Positions 46,653-54,336 of a stretch of DNA of 64,000 bases are shown piece by piece. The DNA comes from Cognatitamlana sp035818475 (GTDB taxonomy: Bacteria > Bacteroidota > Bacteroidia > Flavobacteriales > Flavobacteriaceae), in assembly GCF_035818475.1 (NCBI RefSeq), contig NZ_JAYMGV010000001.1, forward strand, positions 1,240,001 to 1,304,000. Direction: 5' to 3'. Each line of letters begins with the position of its first letter. The stretch's first letter is position 1. The notes beneath the pieces were generated by a model that saw only the letters and a list, made by a program, of their open reading frames with translations, did not search any database and was not told the DNA's origin. The translations under genes and the position numbers were made by a program.

Positions 46653-46857
46653 CACCCGGTTTGTTTTAATATAATAAGTTTACGATATTTGTGGTATTAT
46701 GAAACTCTTCTGGAAAGACTTATTAGCATTTCTTCACTATCTCATTAAGAGAAATCCTGAATGAGTATACTTTTTGTATCTTTATAAGTATTAGTCAATT
46801 AGCGTTCTGAATTTGCTTTAGGGTGCTCTTAATTATTAATTTTAAAAATTTCAAAAT

Positions 46858-48015
46858 ATGCCTTTTTATCATAAATTAGGGAATATTCCACATAAAAGAC
46901 ATATCCAATTCAGGAAACCAGACGGGAGTTTGTATTATGAACAACTATTTGGAACTATAGGATTTGATGGGATGTCTACAAACAGTTATCATGAACAGCG
47001 CCCAACACAAGTAAAAGCCATTAAAAAGCAATACAGTGTTGCTCCCAAAATAGCTGTTTCAAACAATATAAAATCATATAGACTAGAAGGATTTAAAATA
47101 AAACCGGAAAAAGATTTTTTAGAAAGCCGGAAAACAGTATTGATCAATAGTGATTGTGCTATTATCTTGGCAGCACCCCAAGCCTCCACACATGATTATT
47201 TTTACAAAAATACAGATGCTGATGAATTGATTTTTATTCATAAAGGCACAGGGAAATTAAGAACTATGCTGGGGAATCTAGATTTTAAATATGGTGATTA
47301 TTTATTAGTGCCACGAGGGATTATTTATAAAATCGACTTTGATACTGAAGACAATCGACTCTTTATTGTAGAGTCAAGACGCCCCATTTACACACCAAAA
47401 CGTTATAGAAATTGGTTTGGACAATTGTTGGAGCACTCGCCGTTTTGCGAACGGGATATTAGAAGACCAGAAGAATTGGAGACTTATAATGAATCCGGAG
47501 ATTTTCTTATAAAAGTAAAAAAACAAGATGATATCATAGAAATGGTTTACGCGTCACACCCCTTTGATGTGATTGGGTATGACGGGTATAATTATCCATA
47601 TGCCTTTTCAATTCATGATTTTGAACCAATTACAGGTCGTATCCATCAACCACCACCGGTGCACCAGACTTTTGAAACAGATGCCTTTGTAGTATGTAGC
47701 TTTGTGCCTAGGTTATATGATTATCATCCACAGGCTATTCCGGCACCCTATAATCATAGTAATATTGATTCAGATGAAGTTTTATATTATGTCGACGGGG
47801 ATTTTATGAGTAGAAATGATATAGAGGCAGGGCATATTTCATTGCACCCGGCAGGGATTCCACATGGTCCGCATCCGGGAGCAACAGAACGCAGTATAGG
47901 TGAAACGGAGACAGAAGAATTGGCAGTAATGGTAGATACCTTTAAACCGTTAATGGTTACAGAAGATGCTATAAAAATAACCGATGATAGTTATCATAAA
48001 TCTTGGTTGGAATAG
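46858..48015 (+). CDS. hmgA: Homogentisate 1,2-dioxygenase
   Basis: Iron-dependent ring-opening of homogentisate to maleylacetoacetate in tyrosine and phenylalanine degradation. It has 385 residues, shorter than the ~440 of human or Pseudomonas HGD but typical of the Bacteroidota branch. Recognisable segments include IHKGTGKLRTMLGNLDFKYG, LVPRGIIYKI and the C-terminal cupin with HPAGIPHGPHPGA, which contributes iron ligands. hppD, the preceding pathway step, follows 106 bp later. A TATCTTTA element near 46778 may be the promoter. Confidence 0.93.
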   Translation: MPFYHKLGNIPHKRHIQFRKPDGSLYYEQLFGTIGFDGMSTNSYHEQRPTQVKAIKKQYSVAPKIAVSNNIKSYRLEGFKIKPEKDFLESRKTVLINSDCAIILAAPQASTHDYFYKNTDADELIFIHKGTGKLRTMLGNLDFKYGDYLLVPRGIIYKIDFDTEDNRLFIVESRRPIYTPKRYRNWFGQLLEHSPFCERDIRRPEELETYNESGDFLIKVKKQDDIIEMVYASHPFDVIGYDGYNYPYAFSIHDFEPITGRIHQPPPVHQTFETDAFVVCSFVPRLYDYHPQAIPAPYNHSNIDSDEVLYYVDGDFMSRNDIEAGHISLHPAGIPHGPHPGATERSIGETETEELAVMVDTFKPLMVTEDAIKITDDSYHKSWLE

Positions 48016-48121
48016 TACGCTGTTTGAGCTTTATAGCTTATAGACAATTTCAGTGATTACTTTAATTAAGGATAAAAAACAAATTAACAGATAAACTCAT
48101 CCACATTTAAACAAAATTATC

Positions 48122-49282
48122 ATGAGTAAAGACATAAAATCAGTAAACTACGGTTTAGAAAAAATATTTGAAGGGGCACAAGACTTTTTACCGCTTCTGG
48201 GAACAGATTATATAGAACTTTATGTGGGCAATGCTAAGCAAGCAGCTCATTTTTATAAAACAGCATTCGGATTTCAGTCGTTTGCTTACAGGGGACTTGA
48301 AACAGGCAGCAAAGAAACTGTTTCTTATGTGCTTAAACAAGACAAAATAAGATTAGTGCTCACCACACCGCTAAATTCTAAAAACCCTATCAATAATCAC
48401 ATTGTTAAGCATGGAGATGGCGTAAAAGTCATTGCACTTTGGGTAGACGATGCCAGAAAGGCCTATGAGGAGACTACAAGTAGAGGCGCAAAATCCTATA
48501 TGGAGCCATTTGTAGAAAAGGATGAGTATGGAGAAGTGGTGCGAGCCGGAATTTGTACCTATGGAGAAACAGTGCATATGTTTGTAGAACGCAAAAACTA
48601 TAAGGGCGTATTCCTTCCCGGTTTTGAAGAATGGAATTCAGATTATAATCCGGAGCCATTGGGTTTAAAATTTGTAGACCATATGGTTGGAAATGTAGGT
48701 TGGGGAGAGATGAATACCTGGGTAAAATGGTATGAGGATGTTATGGGATTTGAAAACTTTTTATCTTTTGATGATAAGCAAATCCATACAGAATATTCAG
48801 CTCTAATGAGTAAAGTAATGAGTAATGGTAACGGGCGTATCAAGTTTCCAATTAATGAGCCGGCAGAGGGCAAGAAAAAATCGCAAATAGAGGAGTATTT
48901 AGATTTTTATGAAGGCCCCGGGGTGCAGCATATAGCAGTAGCTACAGATGATATTATTTCAACAATAGAGGGTATGCGCGCAAGAGGAGTAGAGTTTTTA
49001 ACCACACCTCCGGATACTTATTATGAAGCAGTTCCAAAACGCTTATTAGCCCATGACCACAAATTACGGGAAGATATAGAAACCTTAAAAACCTTAGGCA
49101 TTATGATTGATGCCGATGAAGAAGGCTATCTGCTTCAAATCTTTACAAGACCGGTTGAAGACAGGCCGACCTTATTTTTTGAAATCATCCAACGTATGGG
49201 AGCTCGCGGATTTGGAGCCGGAAATTTTAAGGCCCTTTTTGAATCAATAGAAAGAGAGCAGGCAAGGCGCGGTACGCTTTAA
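48122..49282 (+). CDS. hppD: 4-hydroxyphenylpyruvate dioxygenase
   Basis: Fe(II) enzyme converting 4-hydroxyphenylpyruvate to homogentisate, the substrate of the neighbouring HmgA. It has 386 residues with two glyoxalase/VOC halves. Predicted iron ligands are H187 (VDHMVGN), H270 (QHIAVAT) and E354 (FFEIIQR). The C-terminal GARGFGAGNFKALFESIE is diagnostic of HPPD. A strong terminator follows ~85 bp downstream. Confidence 0.97.
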   Translation: MSKDIKSVNYGLEKIFEGAQDFLPLLGTDYIELYVGNAKQAAHFYKTAFGFQSFAYRGLETGSKETVSYVLKQDKIRLVLTTPLNSKNPINNHIVKHGDGVKVIALWVDDARKAYEETTSRGAKSYMEPFVEKDEYGEVVRAGICTYGETVHMFVERKNYKGVFLPGFEEWNSDYNPEPLGLKFVDHMVGNVGWGEMNTWVKWYEDVMGFENFLSFDDKQIHTEYSALMSKVMSNGNGRIKFPINEPAEGKKKSQIEEYLDFYEGPGVQHIAVATDDIISTIEGMRARGVEFLTTPPDTYYEAVPKRLLAHDHKLREDIETLKTLGIMIDADEEGYLLQIFTRPVEDRPTLFFEIIQRMGARGFGAGNFKALFESIEREQARRGTL

Positions 49283-49364
49283 TCTAAATAATTAGGAAAC
49301 ACCTTATAGGTGATTTTAAAGATAGTTAGATTAAAGAAGGGCTTTGCTAACACATTATATTTAT

Positions 49365-49400
49365 AAAAAAGCACCATCAATTTGTATGATGGTGCTTTTT
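49365..49400 (+). terminator. Terminator after hppD
   Basis: Perfect stem AAAAAGCACCATCA / TGATGGTGCTTTTT with a 7-base loop, closing the hmgA-hppD unit. Confidence 0.92.
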
Positions 49401-49458
49401 ATGTAACAAATTAATGTTAAGAACGTCATTTAGAAAGAAGCTGTCTGAAGTTTTTTTA

Positions 49459-49466
49459 TATTTTTG
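49459..49466 (+). promoter_or_regulatory. Promoter of the DUF3108-TDO-M23-pgi unit, -7 element
   Basis: TATTTTTG is an exact TAnnTTTG match, just past the hppD terminator and about 70 bp before the DUF3108 start. No clear -33 TTG was found. Confidence 0.5.
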
Positions 49467-49536
49467 GAACAGTAATTGTAATTCCCTAATTATAGGCAAT
49501 AAAATCAGACAAAAATTGTTACATTACAATTACCCA

Positions 49537-50325
49537 ATGAAAATGAAAAAAGTACTACTTATATGTCTTGTTATTGTACCCATGCAATTCGTTTTTGGGC
49601 AACAGGAACCTGCGTTTGATACCGGAGAATGGTTTAAATTTAAAATGAGCTATAGTAATTGGCTCAAAGCAGGTAATGCCACACTTACTATAAAAGAAGC
49701 AAAAATTAGCGATAAGGATGTTTATCATGTAGTAGGCAAAGGCTGGACTACAGGGATGATTAAATGGTTCTTTAAAGTAAAAGACAGATATGAAAGTTAT
49801 TTTGATAAAGAAACTATTGTACCCTATAAATTTATTAGAAATATTGACGAGGGGGGTTATACCAAGGATATAGAGATTCATTTTGACCAAGAAAAGCACA
49901 AGGCTTTTGTAAATAACAAAAAGCATAAAACAAAAAAAACAATAGACACCAAACCCAATATTCAGGATATGGTATCCACATTCTATTATCTGAGAAACAA
50001 TTTGGATACAGAGACTTTGAAAATAGGGGATGAAGTACAGTTGGATATGTTTTTTGATGAAGAAAATTACGGGTTTAAACTTAAATATCTTGGCGAAGAA
50101 TCTATTAGAACAGATTTTGGAAAAGTAGAAGCTTTAAAATTTAGACCCTATGTAATGGCCGGGCGTGTTTTTAAAGAAGAAGAAAGTTTAACACTATGGG
50201 TTTCAAAAGACAAAAATAAAGTACCTTTGCGCATTAAGGCAGATTTAGCTATAGGCTCTTTAAGAGCAGATTTAGAGGCTTTTAAAGGTCTTAAACATCC
50301 TTTCAAAATAGTTGTAGATAATTAA
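49537..50325 (+). CDS. DUF3108-like exported protein
   Basis: Encodes 262 residues from ATG 49537. The open frame reaches further back, but the upstream part contains the promoter and no signal. The signal peptide runs MKMKKVLLICLVIV and ends VFGQ. The mature part is a lipocalin-like beta-rich domain (FDTGEWFKFKMSYSNWLKAG, SLTLWVSKDKNKVPLRIKADL) as in DUF3108 proteins, likely periplasmic. The function is unknown. It is 7 bp before the tryptophan dioxygenase gene and clearly in its operon. Confidence 0.8.
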   Translation: MKMKKVLLICLVIVPMQFVFGQQEPAFDTGEWFKFKMSYSNWLKAGNATLTIKEAKISDKDVYHVVGKGWTTGMIKWFFKVKDRYESYFDKETIVPYKFIRNIDEGGYTKDIEIHFDQEKHKAFVNNKKHKTKKTIDTKPNIQDMVSTFYYLRNNLDTETLKIGDEVQLDMFFDEENYGFKLKYLGEESIRTDFGKVEALKFRPYVMAGRVFKEEESLTLWVSKDKNKVPLRIKADLAIGSLRADLEAFKGLKHPFKIVVDN

Positions 50326-50332
50326 AGGAATT

Positions 50333-51250
50333 TTGAGCGCTGATATTACCAAAAAAATAAAAGAAAAATACGAAGCTATAGACCAGGATGTTGAAACACA
50401 TCTAGAAGGTTTATTACACAGTAAACCCATTAATTATTGGGATTATATTCAAACAGATGCCTTACTGAATCTTCAAATCCAACGTACCACTTTTCCAGAT
50501 GAGAACGTGTTTATCATGTACCATCAAATCTCAGAACTTTTGTTCAAAATGATTTTGAGTGAAATTGAACAGGTGGCAAAGGCTGAACATATTACAACAG
50601 AAGTGTTTACAGACAAAATAATGCGGGTAAGCAGGTATTTTGATGTGTTGACCTCGTCGTTCAGTATTATGAAGGATGGTATGGATATAGAGCAGTACAA
50701 TAAGTTCAGAACAACATTAACCCCGGCAAGCGGTTTTCAAAGTGCACAGTATAGAAAAATTGAATTTGCGTCTACAGAACTTATCAATCTAATAGATAAA
50801 AGGTTTAGAGAAACTATAGATAGAAATTCTTCATATGAACATGCCTTTGAGCATTTATATTGGCAAGCTGCAGGAAAGGATTATAAAACGGGGAAAAAGA
50901 CCTATACTTTAACGGCTTTTGAAGAGCGGTATAAAGAAGAATTTATTAGATTTACCAAATTTTATCAAAATAACAATTTGTGGAGCAAATTTAAAGGACT
51001 ACCTAAGGCTTCACAAAGCAATGAAAAGCTGATAAAAGCCATGCGGCATTATGATCATACCGTTAATATTAAGTGGGTTATAGCGCATTATAATACTGCA
51101 AATCATTATTTAAATATAGGAGGTAATACGGCAGAGGCTACAGGGGGAAGTGAATGGGTAAAATACATGCACCCTAAATATCAAAAACGAATATTTTTTC
51201 CAGATTTATGGACAGACCAAGAAATAGAAGCGTGGGGAACAGATGTATAG
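50333..51250 (+). CDS. Tryptophan 2,3-dioxygenase family protein
   Basis: Haem enzyme that opens the indole ring of tryptophan to N-formylkynurenine. It has 305 residues. The start is TTG at 50333, with AAGGA just upstream; the first in-frame ATG lies well inside conserved sequence. Family features are IMYHQISELLFKMIL (H64), the haem-proximal region AHYNTANHYLNIGG, and EATGGSEW matching the GTGGS loop, ending FFPDLW. It is shorter and divergent from the Xanthomonas enzyme, so substrate range is less certain. No other kynurenine pathway gene is in the window. Confidence 0.85.
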   Translation: MSADITKKIKEKYEAIDQDVETHLEGLLHSKPINYWDYIQTDALLNLQIQRTTFPDENVFIMYHQISELLFKMILSEIEQVAKAEHITTEVFTDKIMRVSRYFDVLTSSFSIMKDGMDIEQYNKFRTTLTPASGFQSAQYRKIEFASTELINLIDKRFRETIDRNSSYEHAFEHLYWQAAGKDYKTGKKTYTLTAFEERYKEEFIRFTKFYQNNNLWSKFKGLPKASQSNEKLIKAMRHYDHTVNIKWVIAHYNTANHYLNIGGNTAEATGGSEWVKYMHPKYQKRIFFPDLWTDQEIEAWGTDV

Positions 51251-52554
51251 TGCAAATACTATTAATAGGGGTTGTTTTTTTAACAGCCTGTAAAGACGAT
51301 GCAAAAGAAGACATACTGGCAGAAGAGATTATAGCTGTTGTTGAAGAGCCAAAAGATATTATTGAATTTGGTTTTAATTTAAACGACTTTGTGGTAAAGC
51401 GGGACACCATTAAAAAAGGCGATAGTTTTGGAGAAATATTAGAACGCAATAAAGTGGGGTATCCCCAAATATTTCACATTGCTGAAAAAGCAAAAGACAC
51501 CTTTGATATAAGACAGCTTCAGATAGGCAAGCCCTATACCCTTTTGTGTTCAAAAGATTCGTTAGAACTTCCGCAGTCGTTTATTTATCAACCCAATTTA
51601 GAAGAGTATGTCGTTATAAATTTTAAAGATTCCATACATGCCTATACCAATAGAAAACCAATTACGTATGTAGAAAAAACGGCTACCGGTGTTATAAACA
51701 ATAATATCTCTTTAACATTGGAAGAGCAAGGGTTGAGCCCAAGACTTGCTTATAAAATGGCCGATGAAATTTATGCGTGGACTATAGATTTCAGGCGCCT
51801 TCAAAAAGGCGATCGGTTTAAAGTGATTTATACGGATAAATATATAGATGATACTATTTATACCGGAGTACATAATATAAAAGCGGCCTATTTTGAACAT
51901 AATAATGAGCCATTTTATGCTTTTGAATTTGAGACTGATTCGGTAAAAGGAATCATTGATTACTTTAACGAAGAAGCAAAAAACCTACGTCGTGCCTTTT
52001 TAAAAGCACCGGTAAAATTCAGCAGAGTATCTTCAAGATATAATTTAAAACGCCGAATAGCAGTTTATGGTTATAAGGTAAGACCTCATAAAGGTACTGA
52101 TTTTGCAGCGCCTATAGGAACACCTATTATGGCTACAGCTAATGGTACGGTTACAAAAGCCAGTTATACCGGCGGCAATGGTAACTATGTGAAAATACGC
52201 CATAACGCTACTTACGAAACGCAGTACCTGCACATGAAAAAGCGGAATGTAAAAGTGGGGCAATTTGTTAAACAAGGCGATGTAATAGGCTGGGTAGGTA
52301 TGACAGGAAATACAGGAGGGCCACATGTTTGCTATCGTTTTTGGGTAAATGGAAGGCAGGTAGATCCGTTTAAACAAAAACTACCAGAAGCAAAACCCAT
52401 TTCAGATTCGTTAAAACTTGAATATTTAAAATTTATCAAGCCTATAAAAAGTCAGTTAGACAATATCCCGTTTGAGAGTACAGAAATTTTAGATGAGAAA
52501 ACCTTAGAAGAGACACTAGAAGAAAAGAATAATTTAATTACACTTAACCTTTAA
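51208..52554 (+). CDS. M23-family peptidoglycan endopeptidase-like lipoprotein
   Basis: Predicted lipoprotein: hydrophobic segment ILLIGVVFLTAC followed by KDD, a strong match to the surface-export signal of Bacteroidota lipoproteins. ATG 51208 overlaps the dioxygenase gene by 43 bp and gives a basic n-region; GTG 51250 overlaps its stop by 1 bp and is a plausible alternative. A LysM/OapA-like region lies at ~60-115 and the M23 domain at ~270-390 (numbered from 51208). Zinc ligands H294 and D298 (HKGTD) and catalytic H342 (YLHMKK) are present, but the final HxH motif reads H373-V-C375, replacing one zinc ligand by Cys. The pgi gene starts 2 bp after. Confidence 0.85.
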   Translation: MDRPRNRSVGNRCIVQILLIGVVFLTACKDDAKEDILAEEIIAVVEEPKDIIEFGFNLNDFVVKRDTIKKGDSFGEILERNKVGYPQIFHIAEKAKDTFDIRQLQIGKPYTLLCSKDSLELPQSFIYQPNLEEYVVINFKDSIHAYTNRKPITYVEKTATGVINNNISLTLEEQGLSPRLAYKMADEIYAWTIDFRRLQKGDRFKVIYTDKYIDDTIYTGVHNIKAAYFEHNNEPFYAFEFETDSVKGIIDYFNEEAKNLRRAFLKAPVKFSRVSSRYNLKRRIAVYGYKVRPHKGTDFAAPIGTPIMATANGTVTKASYTGGNGNYVKIRHNATYETQYLHMKKRNVKVGQFVKQGDVIGWVGMTGNTGGPHVCYRFWVNGRQVDPFKQKLPEAKPISDSLKLEYLKFIKPIKSQLDNIPFESTEILDEKTLEETLEEKNNLITLNL

Positions 52555-52556
52555 TC

Positions 52557-54176
52557 ATGGCATTACCCAGTATTAACCCCACTACCACAAAATCGTGGAA
52601 ACAATTACAAGAGCATTTTGAAAATGTAAAGGATGTTCAGATGAAAAATTTATTTGCAGAAGACAAAGAGCGAGCAAATAAATTCACAATTAAATGGGAT
52701 GATTTTTACGTAGACTTTTCAAAAAACAGAATAACGGAAGAAACATTAAAATACTTATTGCAATTAGCTGAAGATGTCAAGTTAAAAGAAGCTATTGAAA
52801 GTCAGTTTTCAGGAGAGGTCATTAATCAAACTGAAGGAAGGGCCGTATTACATACAGCATTAAGAGCACCAAAAACAGCCGAATTTAAAGTAGATGGAAT
52901 TAATGTAATTCCTGAAGTATATCAGGTAAAAGAAAAAATAGAAGGCTTTACCAATGAGGTTATAAATGGAGAAAGAAAGGGGTTTTCGGGCAAAGTATTT
53001 ACAGATGTTGTAAATATTGGAATTGGTGGCTCAGATCTGGGACCAGCCATGGTTGTGGATTCATTGCAATATTATAAAAACCATTTAACCACACATTTTG
53101 TAAGTAATGTTGACGGAGATCATGTTAATGAGGTCATTAAAAAGCTAAATCCGGAAACCACCTTATTTGTAATAGTTTCTAAAACGTTTACAACTCAGGA
53201 AACACTATCAAATGCAAATACAATAAAGCAATGGTTCTTAAAATCAGGAACAGAAGAAGCTATAGCAAAACATTTTGTTGCAGTATCAACAAATATTGAA
53301 AAAGTAAAAGGTTTTGGTATAGATGAAAACAACATTTTTCCAATGTGGGATTGGGTTGGTGGACGTTTTTCACTTTGGAGTGCGGTAGGTTTAACCATTA
53401 GTTTAGCGGTTGGTTATGATCATTTTGACAGTTTACTAAAAGGCGCTAATAAAATGGATGACCATTTTAAAAATGAAGGTTTTGATACCAACATTCCTGT
53501 AATATTAGCTTTAATAAGTGTATGGTATAATAACTTTTTTAATGCAGAAAGTGAGGCTATTATTCCGTATTCTCAATACTTAAACCAGTTTGCAACCTAT
53601 TTGCAACAAGGTATCATGGAAAGTAATGGTAAAAGTGTGGATAGAAACGGAAGTCCTGTTGATTATCAAACAGGAACTATTATTTGGGGAGAGCCCGGAA
53701 CAAATTCACAACACGCATTTTTTCAGCTTATTCATCAGGGAACTAAGTTAATCCCAGCTGATTTTATTGGGTTTGCCAAGTCATTGCACGGCAATCAAGA
53801 TCATCAGGATAAATTAACATCCAATTTTCTGGCTCAGACAGAGGCCTTGTTGAATGGTAAAACAATGGAAACAGTGGTTAATGAGGGGACTAAAGAAAAT
53901 ATAGTGCCTTTTAAAATATTTGAAGGAAATAAACCTACCAATACCATTTTTATTAATAAGCTATCTCCAGAGAGCCTGGGGAAATTGATAGCTATGTATG
54001 AGCATAAAATATTTGTTCAGGGTATTATCTGGAATATTTTTAGCTATGATCAATTTGGAGTAGAGCTAGGAAAGCAATTAGCAACAGAAATTTTACAGGA
54101 ATTTAATGGAAGCAAAAAAAACGAACATGATTCATCTACCTCTAATTTATTGAATTTCTATAAGAATTTAAGTTAA
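52557..54176 (+). CDS. pgi: Glucose-6-phosphate isomerase
   Basis: Interconverts glucose-6-phosphate and fructose-6-phosphate in glycolysis; its product is also the GlmS substrate. It has 539 residues. Signatures include VNIGIGGSDLGPAMV, VSKTFTTQET, IMESNGKSVDRNG and WGEPGTNSQHAFFQLIHQGT with the catalytic Glu and His. It is last in the DUF3108-TDO-M23-pgi run, 2 bp after the M23 gene. Confidence 0.97.
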   Translation: MALPSINPTTTKSWKQLQEHFENVKDVQMKNLFAEDKERANKFTIKWDDFYVDFSKNRITEETLKYLLQLAEDVKLKEAIESQFSGEVINQTEGRAVLHTALRAPKTAEFKVDGINVIPEVYQVKEKIEGFTNEVINGERKGFSGKVFTDVVNIGIGGSDLGPAMVVDSLQYYKNHLTTHFVSNVDGDHVNEVIKKLNPETTLFVIVSKTFTTQETLSNANTIKQWFLKSGTEEAIAKHFVAVSTNIEKVKGFGIDENNIFPMWDWVGGRFSLWSAVGLTISLAVGYDHFDSLLKGANKMDDHFKNEGFDTNIPVILALISVWYNNFFNAESEAIIPYSQYLNQFATYLQQGIMESNGKSVDRNGSPVDYQTGTIIWGEPGTNSQHAFFQLIHQGTKLIPADFIGFAKSLHGNQDHQDKLTSNFLAQTEALLNGKTMETVVNEGTKENIVPFKIFEGNKPTNTIFINKLSPESLGKLIAMYEHKIFVQGIIWNIFSYDQFGVELGKQLATEILQEFNGSKKNEHDSSTSNLLNFYKNLS

Positions 54177-54204
54177 AAAAGTAGCAGTTTTTAATTAAAA
54201 ACTT

Positions 54205-54243
54205 AAAAAAGGCATCAATATTTAATTATTTGATGCCTTTTTT
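54205..54243 (+). terminator. pgi terminator
   Basis: Perfect stem AAAAAAGGCATCAA / TTGATGCCTTTTTT with an AT-rich loop. Confidence 0.92.
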
Positions 54244-54302
54244 GTTGATAGTTTGTGTTAAAATTGTTAACATTTACATAATGTTTCATGCTTAATTATG
54301 TG

Positions 54303-54310
54303 TATTTTTG
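54303..54310 (+). promoter_or_regulatory. Promoter of the 54.3-kb TonB receptor, -7 element
   Basis: TATTTTTG exactly matches TAnnTTTG, 26 bp before the ATG. The -33 region is weak. Confidence 0.55.
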
Positions 54311-54336
54311 CATCGACTAATTTCAAATAATTAATT

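Noticed and set aside
49414..49536. N-terminal 41-codon extension of the DUF3108-like protein
   Set aside because: The extension covers the promoter region and would place the signal peptide internally; ATG 49537 gives a normal export signal.
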